A DNA stretch of 64,000 nt from PALSA-1353 sp036267155 (GCA_036267155.1 DATAWP010000082.1:84938-148937), one strand, 5' to 3'; numbered from the stretch's first letter, positions 16,199 through 25,483 are shown. A program made the numbers and translations. Notes: generated by a model not told the origin, from the letters alone.

Positions 16199-17935
16199 TT
16201 AGAACGCCTCCGGATCGATTTTCCGGGTTTCGTCGCGCAGGTAGTGCATGACCTGGCGCTCGCTGTCGAAGCTCATCACCCTACGGGCCACCTGCCTGGC
16301 ATGCTCCATGGTGGTGGATCGAATCAATTTTTTCACTTCCGGGATGTCCGGAGCGTTCATACTGAACGTCGTAAGACCCAGTCCCAGAAGCAGTAGAGTG
16401 TACAGGGGTTCGCCCGCCATTTCACCACACAGGCTCACGCTGATGGTGCGGGAGCCCTTGCGGATCACGTCGCGAACCAGCCCCAGCACGGCGGGATGAC
16501 CGGGACAAAACAGCCCGGCGACCTTCTCGTTGGTCCGGTCCACGGCCAGGGTGTACTGAATCAGATCATTAGTGCCGATGGAAAAGAAATTCACTTCCTT
16601 GGCGAATTTCTCGGCCATCAGGGCGGCAGAGGGGACTTCGATCATGATTCCGACGGGAATGTCGCGGTTGTAGGAGACGCCTTCGTCTTCCAATTCCTCC
16701 ATCACGTCGTTGAGAAGCATCTTGGCTTGGCGCAGCTCCATCAGGGTGGTGATCATCGGAAACATGATGCGGACATCGCCCAGAACGCTGGCCCGCATGA
16801 TGGCGCGAAGCTGTCGCTTGAACATGGGAATGTCGTGAAGGCACATGCGGATGGATCGGTCGCCGAGGAATGGATTTCGCTCGGGGTTGAGGGCCTTGGC
16901 CTGCGTGTATTTATCGGCGCCCAGGTCAAGAGTACGAATGACCAGGGGGCGTTTTTTTAATCGCAGCAGCGCGTCGGCGTAGGCGCCGTAGTGCTCTTCC
17001 TCGCTGGGCTCGTGATCGCTGGCGAGGTAGAGGAATTCGGTGCGGTAGAGTCCGACGCCTTCGGCGCCGCGGCGAAGGGCCTCGTCAACCTCGGCGGGAA
17101 ATTCGATGTTGGCCATCAGGCTGATGAGGTGGCCGTCCAGCGTTTGGGCGGGCAATTCCTGAAGCGTGGCGCGATCGGTTTCCACGACAAGCCGGCGCTG
17201 CTCCGCCTCGCGATTTTCGGCCACGACCTGCTCGTCGGGGTTGATGATGACGACGCCGTGGTTGCCGTCGATGATCACGGTGTCACCGGCGGAAACCTCG
17301 GAGGTGATGTCGCCGAGGCCGACGATGGCGGGAATGCCCATGGCGCGCGCGACGATGGCGGTGTGGCTGGTGCGGCCGCCGGCGTCGGTGGCGAAACCCT
17401 TCACGTGTTGCCGGTCGAGCGAGGCCGTCTGACTCGGCAGCAGATCGTGAGCGATGATGACGACATCGCTGCTGAGATGCGAAAGGTCCAGATGATGCTG
17501 ACCCGTCAGGCGAATCAGCAGTTGCCGTTCGATGTCATGCACGTCCTTGACGCGCTCGGAGAGGTATTTGTCGGACATCTTTGAGAACACGTCGGCATAT
17601 TTGCGCATCACGGTGCTGACGGCGTACTCGGCGGTGCTGAGGTGAACGCGAATCTCGGCGGCGATTTGATCGGTAAGCGATGTGTCCTTGAGCACGCCGA
17701 TGTGGAAATCGAGGATGCCGGCGATTTCCTTGCGCTGGTGGAGGAGCAGATCGTCGCGCTGCTGGGTGATGGCGGCAATGGTTTCGCGCAAGGCGTTGTT
17801 GAAGCGGACGATTTCGGCGTCGGCGTTGGCGGCGAGGACCTGGCGGCGGGGAATGGCGAGATTCTCAGCATCAAGCACGATGGCCGTGCTGATGGCAACC
17901 CCTGGAGAAACGCCGATGCCCTTCTTGATTTCCAT
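16199..17935 (-). CDS. ptsI: Phosphoenolpyruvate-protein phosphotransferase (PTS enzyme I)
   Basis: This ~578-residue cytoplasmic enzyme moves phosphate from PEP to HPr. The N-terminal domain begins KKGIGVSPGVAI. The phosphorylated histidine is in GGRTSHTAIVARAMGIPAIV near residue 190. The TIM-barrel domain carries GVGLYRTEFLYL, PLVIRTLDLGADK, and the active-site cysteine in SVSLCGEMAG near 500. ATG 17935 matches the family N-terminus, and the HPr stop lies 4 bp upstream. It is the last gene of a minus-strand set hpf, ptsN-like, ptsH, ptsI. With no EIIB or EIIC nearby, the chain is probably regulatory rather than for sugar uptake. Confidence 0.93.
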   Translation of the reverse strand: MEIKKGIGVSPGVAISTAIVLDAENLAIPRRQVLAANADAEIVRFNNALRETIAAITQQRDDLLLHQRKEIAGILDFHIGVLKDTSLTDQIAAEIRVHLSTAEYAVSTVMRKYADVFSKMSDKYLSERVKDVHDIERQLLIRLTGQHHLDLSHLSSDVVIIAHDLLPSQTASLDRQHVKGFATDAGGRTSHTAIVARAMGIPAIVGLGDITSEVSAGDTVIIDGNHGVVIINPDEQVVAENREAEQRRLVVETDRATLQELPAQTLDGHLISLMANIEFPAEVDEALRRGAEGVGLYRTEFLYLASDHEPSEEEHYGAYADALLRLKKRPLVIRTLDLGADKYTQAKALNPERNPFLGDRSIRMCLHDIPMFKRQLRAIMRASVLGDVRIMFPMITTLMELRQAKMLLNDVMEELEDEGVSYNRDIPVGIMIEVPSAALMAEKFAKEVNFFSIGTNDLIQYTLAVDRTNEKVAGLFCPGHPAVLGLVRDVIRKGSRTISVSLCGEMAGEPLYTLLLLGLGLTTFSMNAPDIPEVKKLIRSTTMEHARQVARRVMSFDSERQVMHYLRDETRKIDPEAF

Positions 17936-17939
17936 TGGG

Positions 17940-18221
17940 TCATTCTTCCCCGAATTTGTCCTCGAAAAGGCGGGCCAGCTTTTCAACGGCAAGCTCGGCA
18001 TCGTCGCCGTCGGCGAAAATCTTCAGCGGCGTGCCCTGCGTTGCGGCGAGGATGATCATCTGCATGACGCTCTTTCCATCGGCCTCGTACGGCTCATCGC
18101 CGCCCTTGCTGACCGTCACCTTGGAGTGGAACTGGTTGGCCAGATCAACGAATTGCATCGCCGGCCTCGCGTGCAGGCCAAGGGAGTTACTCACAATAAT
18201 GTCTCGCGAAGCTGTAGGCAT
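17940..18221 (-). CDS. ptsH: HPr-type phosphocarrier protein
   Basis: This ~93-residue protein accepts phosphate from enzyme I at the histidine in NSLGLHARPAMQFV and passes it to EIIA proteins. The serine region GKSVMQMIILAATQGT matches the Ser46 site regulated by HPr kinase in Gram-positives and many other bacteria; no kinase gene is in the window. ATG 18221 is preferred; a TTG at 18233 would add four residues, and neither has a clear ribosome site. It is tightly placed between the EIIA-like gene (28 bp) and ptsI (4 bp). Confidence 0.9.
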   Translation of the reverse strand: MPTASRDIIVSNSLGLHARPAMQFVDLANQFHSKVTVSKGGDEPYEADGKSVMQMIILAATQGTPLKIFADGDDAELAVEKLARLFEDKFGEE

Positions 18222-18248
18222 GAACGATTGCAATCTATTCCCGAAGAC

Positions 18249-18716
18249 TCACGGGCGCTGGTCCGCTTCGTCCAGCAGGTCAACAATGGCCTCGCGCGTG
18301 GCACTCTGCTTCAGGAATCTGCGGAAGATGTCCTTCTGAAGATTACTGAAGACGATGTTCATTGCCTGAAGGTGCTGCTGGGGCTGGTTTTCCGGGGAGA
18401 GCAACAAAAAGATGGTGAAGACCGGCTGATGATCCAAGGCGGCGAAGTCGATGCCCGCGACGCTCCGGCCGATGGTACTGGCGATACGCTTGACCTTCGG
18501 ATGCTTGACGTGGGGGACGGCGACGCCCTTGCCGAAGCCGGTCGAGCCGTTCTGCTCGCGCTTGATGAGTGCGGCGACGATCTCGTCCACGGCGCCGTCG
18601 GGCAGGGCGCCGGCCTTTGCCAGAGCCGCCGTCAACTCGCGCAGCGCCGCGTCGCGTTCGGTCGCATCTAATTGCGGAATGACCGCCTCGGAAACGATGA
18701 AATCTTTCAACTTCAT
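18249..18716 (-). CDS. PTS EIIA domain protein, PtsN (nitrogen-PTS) type
   Basis: This 155-residue protein is an EIIA of the fructose/mannitol/Ntr group. The phosphorylated histidine is in GKGVAVPHVKHPKVK near residue 67, preceded by REQNGSTGFG. The C-terminal helix LKQSATREAIVDLL is typical. A lone EIIA beside hpf and HPr resembles the rpoN-hpf-ptsN-ptsO layout of Proteobacteria, where EIIA(Ntr) controls potassium and nitrogen functions by protein contact. It is 16 bp from hpf and 27 bp from ptsH, so co-transcription is likely. Its output partner is unknown. Confidence 0.85.
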   Translation of the reverse strand: MKLKDFIVSEAVIPQLDATERDAALRELTAALAKAGALPDGAVDEIVAALIKREQNGSTGFGKGVAVPHVKHPKVKRIASTIGRSVAGIDFAALDHQPVFTIFLLLSPENQPQQHLQAMNIVFSNLQKDIFRRFLKQSATREAIVDLLDEADQRP

Positions 18717-18732
18717 TGGAAACGCAGCCCTT

Positions 18733-19128
18733 TCACTCCCGTGGTTTTTTGGAATTTGCCTTTTGGCCGGTCGTCTTAGCGGTCACTGCCCGCGCCGCAG
18801 GGGAACGCATTTCATGCTTGTCTTCCCCGGTCGAGTGCTTGCGATTGCGGAATTTCTTTTTGTATTCGGAAAGTTGCCGCTCAAGCTTGGCGGTGCAGCC
18901 GTCGACGCAGGCGTAGGCGTCGCCCTCGGCATGGTGCGCGATGAACATCTTGCGGTGCTCAGCGTTGACGATCATCTCGACCCGCATCGCCTCGGAGGCG
19001 TTGTCAAAGATCACCTCGATCTCCTGAATGCGATCGTAATAGCGCGTCAACTTCGCGGTTTTCTGCTCCGCGAACGACTTGAGCGCCGGCGTGACTTCCA
19101 TGTGACGCGATGAAATGGTGACCAACAC
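18733..19128 (-). CDS. hpf: Ribosome hibernation-promoting factor, HPF/RaiA family
   Basis: This ~131-residue protein binds the 30S decoding centre and silences ribosomes in starvation. It has the family start VTISSRHMEVTPALKSFAEQK, then a beta-alpha-beta domain with EVIFDNASEAMRVEMIV and GDAYACVDGCTAKLERQLSEYKKK, and a Lys-rich tail. It lacks the extra dimerisation domain of long HPF. The start is set at GTG 19128 because AAGGAGG lies five bases before it; an upstream ATG at 19191 has no ribosome site. A TACAAT box at 19153-19158 gives a short leader. It heads the hpf-ptsN-ptsH-ptsI set. Confidence 0.88.
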   Translation of the reverse strand: MLVTISSRHMEVTPALKSFAEQKTAKLTRYYDRIQEIEVIFDNASEAMRVEMIVNAEHRKMFIAHHAEGDAYACVDGCTAKLERQLSEYKKKFRNRKHSTGEDKHEMRSPAARAVTAKTTGQKANSKKPRE

Positions 19129-19152
19129 ACAGACCTCCTTAACCTCCGGGGC

Positions 19153-19158
19153 ATTGTA
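19153..19158 (-). promoter_or_regulatory. -10 box upstream of hpf
   Basis: TACAAT on the minus strand would start transcription near 19146, leaving an 18-nt leader that contains the AAGGAGG ribosome site of hpf. A convincing -35 box is not seen. Confidence 0.4.
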
Positions 19159-19227
19159 CAGCAAACCCACCAGATAAATGAATGTCCGCAATTATGCGGA
19201 TGGATAAACGCACGCACGCCGCTCGGA

Positions 19228-19245
19228 GCCGCGCCTAAGCGCGGC
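19228..19245. terminator. GC hairpin between the DUF502 gene and hpf
   Basis: GCCGCGC (19228-19234) and GCGCGGC (19239-19245) form a 7-bp stem with a 4-base loop, about 25 bp downstream of the DUF502 stop. There is no U-tract, so it may be a Rho-dependent or structural end, or part of the hpf promoter region. Confidence 0.35.
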
Positions 19246-19269
19246 GACAATTGTCCTGTCAATCATGGG

Positions 19270-20112
19270 CTACCCCGTCTTTTCCAGATGCCGCGGCGGT
19301 TCGAGCGGCTGGACCTGAATCCGCACCGGAGGAGGGCCGGCCAAAACATCGGCGGCGGCCGGTTCCCGGCCAGCGGTTTTCCCTTCGCCGGGCATGATGA
19401 CGCCACCGGTGACCAGAAGCCGCATCGCCTCTTCCACCGTCATGGGCAATTCAACGACCTTGCTCCGGGGCACGACCAGGACATAGCCGCTGAAGGAGGT
19501 TGGAGTCGAAGGAACGAAAACCGTCATCATTTCTTCGGGTCCGCTGTCGCCCATGGTCCATTGGCGGGCGCTGGTAACCAGGCCGATGGACCAGATATTC
19601 TGCTCGTGAGGCTGAACGGCAACGACGCGGCTGCCCTGGAACTGATGGGCATGGTCGGCGAGGACGAAATCGGTCACCTGTTTGACGGCGGGATAAATCG
19701 CGCGGACCAGGGGTATGCGCAACAAGGCGCGTTCGGCGACGCGCCAGAAAGCGCGGCCGATCAGATTTCCGACCAAAACGCCGACGAAATAGACCAGCAC
19801 CACCGAGAGTCCGACGCCAAGCAGCCGGGTCGCAAAGTCGCCTTTGTACAGGGCCCAGTCGTAGATGTAATGGGGGGATTGCGCCTCCACCCACTGTTTG
19901 CTGCCCGCGTAGTACCAGAAGTAGCTGATGAGATTAATGAGATATTGCCCGATGTTCTGCCATAGGAAATTCCATGCCCAGACGAGAAGCCAGAGCGTGA
20001 CGAGGGTGGGCAGAATCGTGGCCAGCCCGCGAAGGAAGAAGCGTTTGAAATCCTCAGCGAATCCGAGGCGTCGCGGCCCGGAGCGAGGTGGTGGAATGTT
20101 CTGAACCGTCAC
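19270..20112 (-). CDS. DUF502 family membrane protein
   Basis: This ~280-residue protein matches the DUF502 pattern: two membrane segments, FFLRGLATILPTLVTLWLLVWAW near residues 25-45 and LGVGLSVVLVYFVGVLVGNLIG near 95-120, then RIPLVRAIYPAVKQVTDFV and the soluble VFVPSTPTSFSGYVLVVPRSKV. The family's role is unknown. GTG 20112 is chosen because AAGGA lies seven bases upstream; an ATG at 20142 would overlap the preceding TPR gene by 14 bp and has no ribosome site. It is downstream of the TPR gene on the same strand and probably shares its transcript. Confidence 0.8.
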   Translation of the reverse strand: MTVQNIPPPRSGPRRLGFAEDFKRFFLRGLATILPTLVTLWLLVWAWNFLWQNIGQYLINLISYFWYYAGSKQWVEAQSPHYIYDWALYKGDFATRLLGVGLSVVLVYFVGVLVGNLIGRAFWRVAERALLRIPLVRAIYPAVKQVTDFVLADHAHQFQGSRVVAVQPHEQNIWSIGLVTSARQWTMGDSGPEEMMTVFVPSTPTSFSGYVLVVPRSKVVELPMTVEEAMRLLVTGGVIMPGEGKTAGREPAAADVLAGPPPVRIQVQPLEPPRHLEKTG

Positions 20113-20128
20113 GAGCTGTTCCTTGGCG

Positions 20129-22660
20129 CTATTCCTTGGCATTGTCGACGGGCGATATCGGCGTCGCGGCGCTGTCGCTGGGCTGGGTCGCGGCCACCTG
20201 TTGCAGGGATTGCGATAAGGCGACGGCATATTCGCGCACGATCGGGCTGTCATCCGAGGAAAGCTGATCGGCCAGTGGAATTGCCTTGGTTCCGAGCGAT
20301 TGGCGCGCGGCTTCCAGCGCCAGCAGGCGCATTTGCCAGTTGGGGTCCTTGGCCATGGTGCCGAGGGCATTCAGTTCATCATCCCCGGCCAACAAAGCGA
20401 GCAGCATTCGGTGCCAGGACTGGACGCAAACACTTTCGTTCGGCTCAACTCTGCGGAGCTTGGAAACAAACGCCTTCATGGCACTGGCGGCGGCCGGATC
20501 CTGGTCGGCGTGAAGGATGCGGATGTAGACGCTCATCACCTGCATGAGCCGGATTTTGTCGCCGCCGTCACCCTGGTCCAAACCTGCGAAAAGCTGGGCT
20601 CGCTGAGCTTCGGTCTCGATGGGAAGGGGCTCGCGAGCGATGAGGTCCGAAGCCGGGACGACATATCCGCCAACTCCGGGGGTTGCCTGGCCCGGTTGGT
20701 TGGCGCCCGCGCCTTTTTGAACTTGCTTGGGATTCATGACGAGGTTGAGTTGCACCATCAGATCGAGATTTGGATTGTTATTGAAATAAGGATAAAGCGC
20801 ATCCTGGTCGATGCGAACGACGGTGCTGACAAGATCGCCCGGAGCGAGGACCAACCGCTGGTCGAGCCGGCCAATGGCGGCGCCGGGGACCGATTTATTC
20901 ATCATTCCGCGCATAAAGGCGTCGAACCAAAGCTGGGGATGTATGGCCGAGTCATCGCCAATGGCCAAGTCCACATCACTGACGTTCTGAAGCGAAACGC
21001 GAACAAGGACGGGCTCACCGAAGCTGTAGGCCGCCTTCAGAGGGGTGACCTGGACCGCGTAATAGCCCTTGGGCTGGGTGATCAATTGGAGGAACTCGTC
21101 AGGAACGTTGTTGACGAGCGTGGCGACGGAGTCGGAATTGGGCGAAGGATCGATCTTCACGTGGAACTGGTCTAATTCAGCCCAGAGGACTGCGCCAATC
21201 ACACCGGACGGATGCTCGTCCATCAATTTTTGCGCATCCACGGCGCACCGATCTTTTTTTGACGGTGTGGCGGAATCGACGAGGATCGCGCCCATCGCGG
21301 CAAGGGGATCGTCCTTGGCAAGGGCGCGGAGCTTGGGTCCGGCGCCGGCGGCATCGCCGCCGATGTATTGCCGCCAAGCCTGCAACCGCTGAAGCGTGAC
21401 ATCCTTGGGGGCCAGGAATTGGGTGAGCGTTGAGATGGGCGGATCGGCCCCAGCGGCGTCGTGGCTGTAGTACAAGTCCAGCCACGCCAGCGAAGTGAGC
21501 GATGCGATGTATGGGTCGATCAACTGCGAATTCCGGGGCGTTTTGAGCATCGCGGCATCGCCGGAGAGATCCGGAAGCGGCGTCGGGGTGTCGGAATCTA
21601 TCGGCCGGGTGGTGGCGGTGGTGTCACCGCCCAGATTACGGATCTTCTGGAGCCGATTGGTGATGGCGATGGACGCTTTTTTGATCTCCCCGGCAAACAG
21701 GGCCTGAGCCTGCGGGTCGCTCGGATTCAGATCCAACTGGATTTTGGCGATCGAGAGCCAGACAAACCAGCCATCGGCGTCGTCCGGCAGAACCTCGAGG
21801 TATTTTGACGCGAGGACCGTGGCCTCGTCGGGGTGATTTCCCATCAGCAATTCGGAAGTCGCGCCGAGCACGAAGGCCGGGTCGGGATGCTCGCCCGTGG
21901 CGGCATAGAGCCTGTTGGCCAGGCCGTACCAGTTAATGGCCTGTTCGACCAATCCCAACTGAGCGAGCTGCTCGGCCATGCGGGAGGCAACAACCGGATC
22001 GGAGGGGTTGGCCTGCATGATTCCCAGAAGCTGCTGAATGCGGTCAACGGGCAAGGCGTCGGCCTGGGTCATCACGTAGTGCATCCGCAAGGCGCGTAGG
22101 TTCACCGGATTGAGATTCCTGGCAGTGTCGAGCATGCGGATGGCCTGATCGGTCTGGGACCGCTCGAGGTAAAGTCGGGCGCAGCGGAACGCCATTTCGC
22201 TTCGGACCGGGCCGGGAATCTGCTGAATCTGGAGTTTCGCGCGCAGATAATTGAGCCGTTGATCCACGGACTGCATCTGAGGGGAAGCGAGGTAGAGATC
22301 GAGTTGCTGAACGAAGGCGGTTTGATCCCCCGGTTCGAGATTGAGATAGGCCTGCAGCGCTTTGATCGCTCGGTCGTTGTCTTTCAACTCGAAGCAGATA
22401 TCCGCCAGTGCGCGGGGGAATCGCGACTCTTTGGGATTGAGTGCCATGGCGCCTTCGTACAGGGCGGCGCTCAGATTGAGCGCTTTGGCGGGCATGTGAT
22501 CTTCGCGGAGGATCAGATGCGCAAAGGTGCCCAGGCGTTCCGCCAAGGCGATCGAGCCGTCCGGATCACCGGTGGGGTTGGCCTGGTCGTCCGCCAGAAC
22601 GGGGATGGCGGCCATCGCGAGAACCACCATCATCATGCCGAGCACCAATCGATTCCTCAT
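20129..22660 (-). CDS. Exported TPR-repeat protein
   Basis: This 843-residue protein has a signal peptide (RLVLGMMMVVLAMAAIPVLA). Tetratricopeptide-like helices follow through residue ~340 (ALYEGAMALNPKESRFPRAL, YLNLEPGDQTAF, LDTARNLNPVNLRALRMHY). The centre has a beta-rich region (EPVLVRVSLQNVSDVDLAIGDDS) that looks like an immunoglobulin-like fold, and the end has HEAT-like helices (MRLLALEAARQSLG). TPR proteins hold other proteins together; the partners are unknown. AAGGAG precedes the ATG. Two further TPR membrane genes lie just upstream on the same strand. Confidence 0.7.
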   Translation of the reverse strand: MRNRLVLGMMMVVLAMAAIPVLADDQANPTGDPDGSIALAERLGTFAHLILREDHMPAKALNLSAALYEGAMALNPKESRFPRALADICFELKDNDRAIKALQAYLNLEPGDQTAFVQQLDLYLASPQMQSVDQRLNYLRAKLQIQQIPGPVRSEMAFRCARLYLERSQTDQAIRMLDTARNLNPVNLRALRMHYVMTQADALPVDRIQQLLGIMQANPSDPVVASRMAEQLAQLGLVEQAINWYGLANRLYAATGEHPDPAFVLGATSELLMGNHPDEATVLASKYLEVLPDDADGWFVWLSIAKIQLDLNPSDPQAQALFAGEIKKASIAITNRLQKIRNLGGDTTATTRPIDSDTPTPLPDLSGDAAMLKTPRNSQLIDPYIASLTSLAWLDLYYSHDAAGADPPISTLTQFLAPKDVTLQRLQAWRQYIGGDAAGAGPKLRALAKDDPLAAMGAILVDSATPSKKDRCAVDAQKLMDEHPSGVIGAVLWAELDQFHVKIDPSPNSDSVATLVNNVPDEFLQLITQPKGYYAVQVTPLKAAYSFGEPVLVRVSLQNVSDVDLAIGDDSAIHPQLWFDAFMRGMMNKSVPGAAIGRLDQRLVLAPGDLVSTVVRIDQDALYPYFNNNPNLDLMVQLNLVMNPKQVQKGAGANQPGQATPGVGGYVVPASDLIAREPLPIETEAQRAQLFAGLDQGDGGDKIRLMQVMSVYIRILHADQDPAAASAMKAFVSKLRRVEPNESVCVQSWHRMLLALLAGDDELNALGTMAKDPNWQMRLLALEAARQSLGTKAIPLADQLSSDDSPIVREYAVALSQSLQQVAATQPSDSAATPISPVDNAKE

Positions 22661-22734
22661 CGCTCTCCTTCAAATGCAGTTGACAATCATTTTCGTGGGG
22701 CGGTCGGGCACGGGCAAGTGGCCGACGGCCGGGA

Positions 22735-23538
22735 TTATTGTCGAAATACTTCTTCAAGTATCGGCCGATCTGAGGCTATATCCTTGGGTTCAGCCAGCAA
22801 TTGTGCCCGTTTTCGAAGCCAGCTTGCCAAGTCCAGACGGCCCGACTTGTGGGCCGCGAGCGATAAAAACGCCTGCGATCTCGCTGCGTTCAGGGTCGGC
22901 ATAAGTTCGGCCATCTGAACCTTCCCACCAACGCCTTGTAACATGGATTCCCAAGCGCCAATGCGCGAACCGTAATCAAGTTGCAACATTTGCAGCGTCA
23001 GGGCCTCGCCGAGGCTCAGGCGATAGCGGTATATCCGGTTCATGGCGTCGAAAGCCCCCTTGAGGTCGCCCAATTGAAGCATGGAGTCGGCCAGAAGCAA
23101 GAGCGTGGTTCGAGCCAAGCCATTCAGATTTCCCAACTTTTGGGATAGCACGGCCTGGGAAAGGAGGGCCGATTCACGCCAGCGGCGTTGGGCGTGACGC
23201 AGGAGGGCCAGGTGATGAAGGCTCAGGAGCTTGGCGGTACGAAACAGGGAGAAGCTGCGCAGGGCGGTGTCGATATGGTTTTCGGCCCGTTCGAATTCGC
23301 CTGCGGCGATGAGGGAAGGAGAATCGGCGGCAATGCGCGTCCCCTGCATGCTGCGATAGCTGAGCAGCATCCAGACTGCGCCAACGAACACGAGCACGAA
23401 CATGCCGTCGTGCCCGAAGACCGGCCCGGCAACGCAGCATCCAATCGCCGCGGCCACGAGCAATGCCCTCAGCACAGCTGCGATGGTGAGATCGCGTCGG
23501 AAACGGGTGATGGCCACATCCACCGGAAGCATGTTCAT
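22735..23538 (-). CDS. Membrane-anchored TPR protein
   Basis: This 267-residue protein has two membrane segments near residues 18-60 (VLRALLVAAAIGCCVAG and MFVLVFVGAVWMLLSY) and then helical repeats of TPR type (FERAENHIDTALRSFSLFRTAK, LGDLKGAFDAMNRIYRYRL). No named family is recognised. GGAGG precedes its ATG, which overlaps the stop of the neighbouring 295-residue gene in an ATGA arrangement, so the two are translationally coupled. They share a layout (two helices then TPRs) and are probably diverged duplicates or partners in one complex. Confidence 0.65.
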   Translation of the reverse strand: MNMLPVDVAITRFRRDLTIAAVLRALLVAAAIGCCVAGPVFGHDGMFVLVFVGAVWMLLSYRSMQGTRIAADSPSLIAAGEFERAENHIDTALRSFSLFRTAKLLSLHHLALLRHAQRRWRESALLSQAVLSQKLGNLNGLARTTLLLLADSMLQLGDLKGAFDAMNRIYRYRLSLGEALTLQMLQLDYGSRIGAWESMLQGVGGKVQMAELMPTLNAARSQAFLSLAAHKSGRLDLASWLRKRAQLLAEPKDIASDRPILEEVFRQ

Positions 23539-24422
23539 GCGACCTCCGCCGGCGCGGGGGCTGGCACATACGTTTTGCTCAGCGGTTCAACTTCCGGATA
23601 GCGGCGGACTATCTCCGCCAGTGGCGTCAGCAGCGTCGCATTCTCGAAGGCGGCCCGGGCGTCTGTGGTGCGGCCGAGCAAATCGTACGCACGCGCGGCC
23701 AGCGCCCAGACATCGGCCGCGCGATGGCCGAGTTGCTTGCGCATCACTTGGAGGCGACTCTCGAACATTTCGACGGCTTCGGCGGGATGTCCGGTTTTTA
23801 CGTCGCGATAAATCTCGACCAACGCCAGCCCAGCGGATTCCATGCCGCGGCTGGCACGCCGTAATTCCGAAATGGCACGGTCGGCATCCAAAAGATTGTC
23901 CTCGCGCAACAGGGACATGGCGCGGGCCAGGCGCACGGCATGCTCGGTTGCGTCATCAAGCGGGATTTCATGCAAAACGTAATCGTGGACGGTTACCGAA
24001 TCCTCGAAGCGATGATATCTCGCGAGCACCATCGATAGATAAAGCAGTAACTGTGCGCGGGAGAACGGGGAACGGGCCGGGCGCGAGAGCATCGTTTGCA
24101 AAAGCAATCCCGCTTCGGGCCAGCGGCGAAGCTGGATCAACTCTTCCACGGCCCCCACCGCGGCGTACTCAGCACGGGCGCGGCGGACGCCGACAAATCC
24201 GGCGAAAGCGACGCTTCCGACGAAAAACGCCAACCCGATGCCGATCAGCGTTGAGATGGCTTGCTGCATTTGCGGAGGCTGGGAGGTTCGGCCGACAAAC
24301 CACGAAAGAAAGATCGCCAGCACAAATCCGGCAATCATAAATTGCGTCCAGGAAACCCGTGGGCGAGGCTGGCTGGCCTCCAGGAGAGTGTGAACGTCCA
24401 AAAATAACGGAACGGACTCCAT
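23535..24422 (-). CDS. Membrane-anchored TPR protein
   Basis: This 295-residue protein has two membrane segments near residues 25-80 (FMIAGFVLAIFLSWFVG and TLIGIGLAFFVGSVAFAGFVG), followed by TPR-type helices (AVEELIQLRRWPEAGLLLQT, GLALVEIYRDVKTGHPAEAV, AARAYDLLGRTTDARAAFENA). It resembles its downstream neighbour in layout, and the two overlap by 4 bp. Function is unknown; a scaffold at the cytoplasmic membrane is the plain reading. Confidence 0.65.
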   Translation of the reverse strand: MESVPLFLDVHTLLEASQPRPRVSWTQFMIAGFVLAIFLSWFVGRTSQPPQMQQAISTLIGIGLAFFVGSVAFAGFVGVRRARAEYAAVGAVEELIQLRRWPEAGLLLQTMLSRPARSPFSRAQLLLYLSMVLARYHRFEDSVTVHDYVLHEIPLDDATEHAVRLARAMSLLREDNLLDADRAISELRRASRGMESAGLALVEIYRDVKTGHPAEAVEMFESRLQVMRKQLGHRAADVWALAARAYDLLGRTTDARAAFENATLLTPLAEIVRRYPEVEPLSKTYVPAPAPAEVA

Positions 24423-24508
24423 TTAGGGGATTCTAGGCGAAGCGGTGGGGATTGGAAGCGTCTATTGCGTGCGAAGGCCCGTCGGATGGCGATTCCGCGG
24501 CTTTTTTT

Positions 24509-25474
24509 TCAGGCCATGGCCACAATTGGGCGGGTGAGGTCTTCCGCGGCGGCCGCGACTGTGTCGGCGATATCCTCGTGAATCTGCGCCTTCAGCGGCT
24601 CGATGCCGTTGTAGGCACGCTGTTCGCGCAGCCAATTGAGGAGTTCCACCGCCAGGGTGACGCCGTACAGATCGCCTTCGAAGCCGATCAGATGCGCTTC
24701 GATCTGGCGAGCATTTTCGCCGAAGGTCGGCATCGTGCCGATGCTGACGGCGGCGGGATATGTTTTGCCCTCCACCGTGCAGCGGCCGGCATAAACGGCG
24801 TCGGCGGGAATCAGTTGATCGTCACAGCGAAGATTGGCGGTGGGGAATCCCAGGGATTTCCCGCGCGAAAGCCCTTTGCAGACGACACCGCTTAATGCGT
24901 ACGGCCGGCCCAGGCAGATTGAAGCGTCCCGCACACGGCCATAGGCCAGCAGAAATCGAATCACCGAACTACTGACCGGCGTGATTTGCAAATCCAAAAG
25001 CGGGACTTGAACTGACTCGACCACGTGAAGCAATACCTGCGACTTTGCGCACCAATCCCGAAGTTTGGCGATGGTGCCTTGCGCTGCCTTGCCGAAGCGA
25101 AAGCTGGCGCCCTCGACCAGGTCGGCGGCCCCAACGCGATCGCGAAGGATCATCCAGAAATCCTCGGCGGTGAGATGAAGCACCTGTTTTTCGGGAGGCA
25201 GAACGACGAGCCAATCAGCACCAGCCGCTTCGAGCAGCGGCTGTTTGATGGCCGGCGGCGTGAGCCGCGGCGGAGCCGCCCCGGGACGGAGAACGGTCAG
25301 GGGATGCGGCTCAAAAGTAACCAACGCCAGCGGCGAGCCTTTGGCGACGGCTAATTCATGCGCCGTTTCGAGAATCCGGCGATGGCCGAGATGAATGCCG
25401 TCGAAGTTTCCAATGGAGATGACCGACCGCTTGGGGATTTTGAGCAGGCCATCGATGCCCTGGACGATTTGCAT
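24509..25474 (-). CDS. ribF: Bifunctional riboflavin kinase/FAD synthetase
   Basis: This 321-residue cytoplasmic enzyme makes FMN and then FAD from riboflavin. The N-terminal nucleotidyltransferase shows SIGNFDGIHLGHRRIL near residues 20-35, with the HxGH motif, and SSSVIRFLLAYGRV near 168-181. The kinase domain begins GLSRGKSLGFPTANLRCDD near 201 and continues with VSIGTMPTFGENARQIEAHL. A TATACT box at 25484-25489 would start transcription about three bases before the ATG, so the message may be nearly leaderless. No riboswitch is seen upstream. Confidence 0.93.
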   Translation of the reverse strand: MQIVQGIDGLLKIPKRSVISIGNFDGIHLGHRRILETAHELAVAKGSPLALVTFEPHPLTVLRPGAAPPRLTPPAIKQPLLEAAGADWLVVLPPEKQVLHLTAEDFWMILRDRVGAADLVEGASFRFGKAAQGTIAKLRDWCAKSQVLLHVVESVQVPLLDLQITPVSSSVIRFLLAYGRVRDASICLGRPYALSGVVCKGLSRGKSLGFPTANLRCDDQLIPADAVYAGRCTVEGKTYPAAVSIGTMPTFGENARQIEAHLIGFEGDLYGVTLAVELLNWLREQRAYNGIEPLKAQIHEDIADTVAAAAEDLTRPIVAMA

Positions 25475-25483
25475 GGTGCGGGC

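Noticed and set aside
13992..16202. Long open frame opposite the RNase E/G gene
   Set aside because: The minus-strand RNase carries intact catalytic motifs; the opposite frame has only low-complexity sequence.
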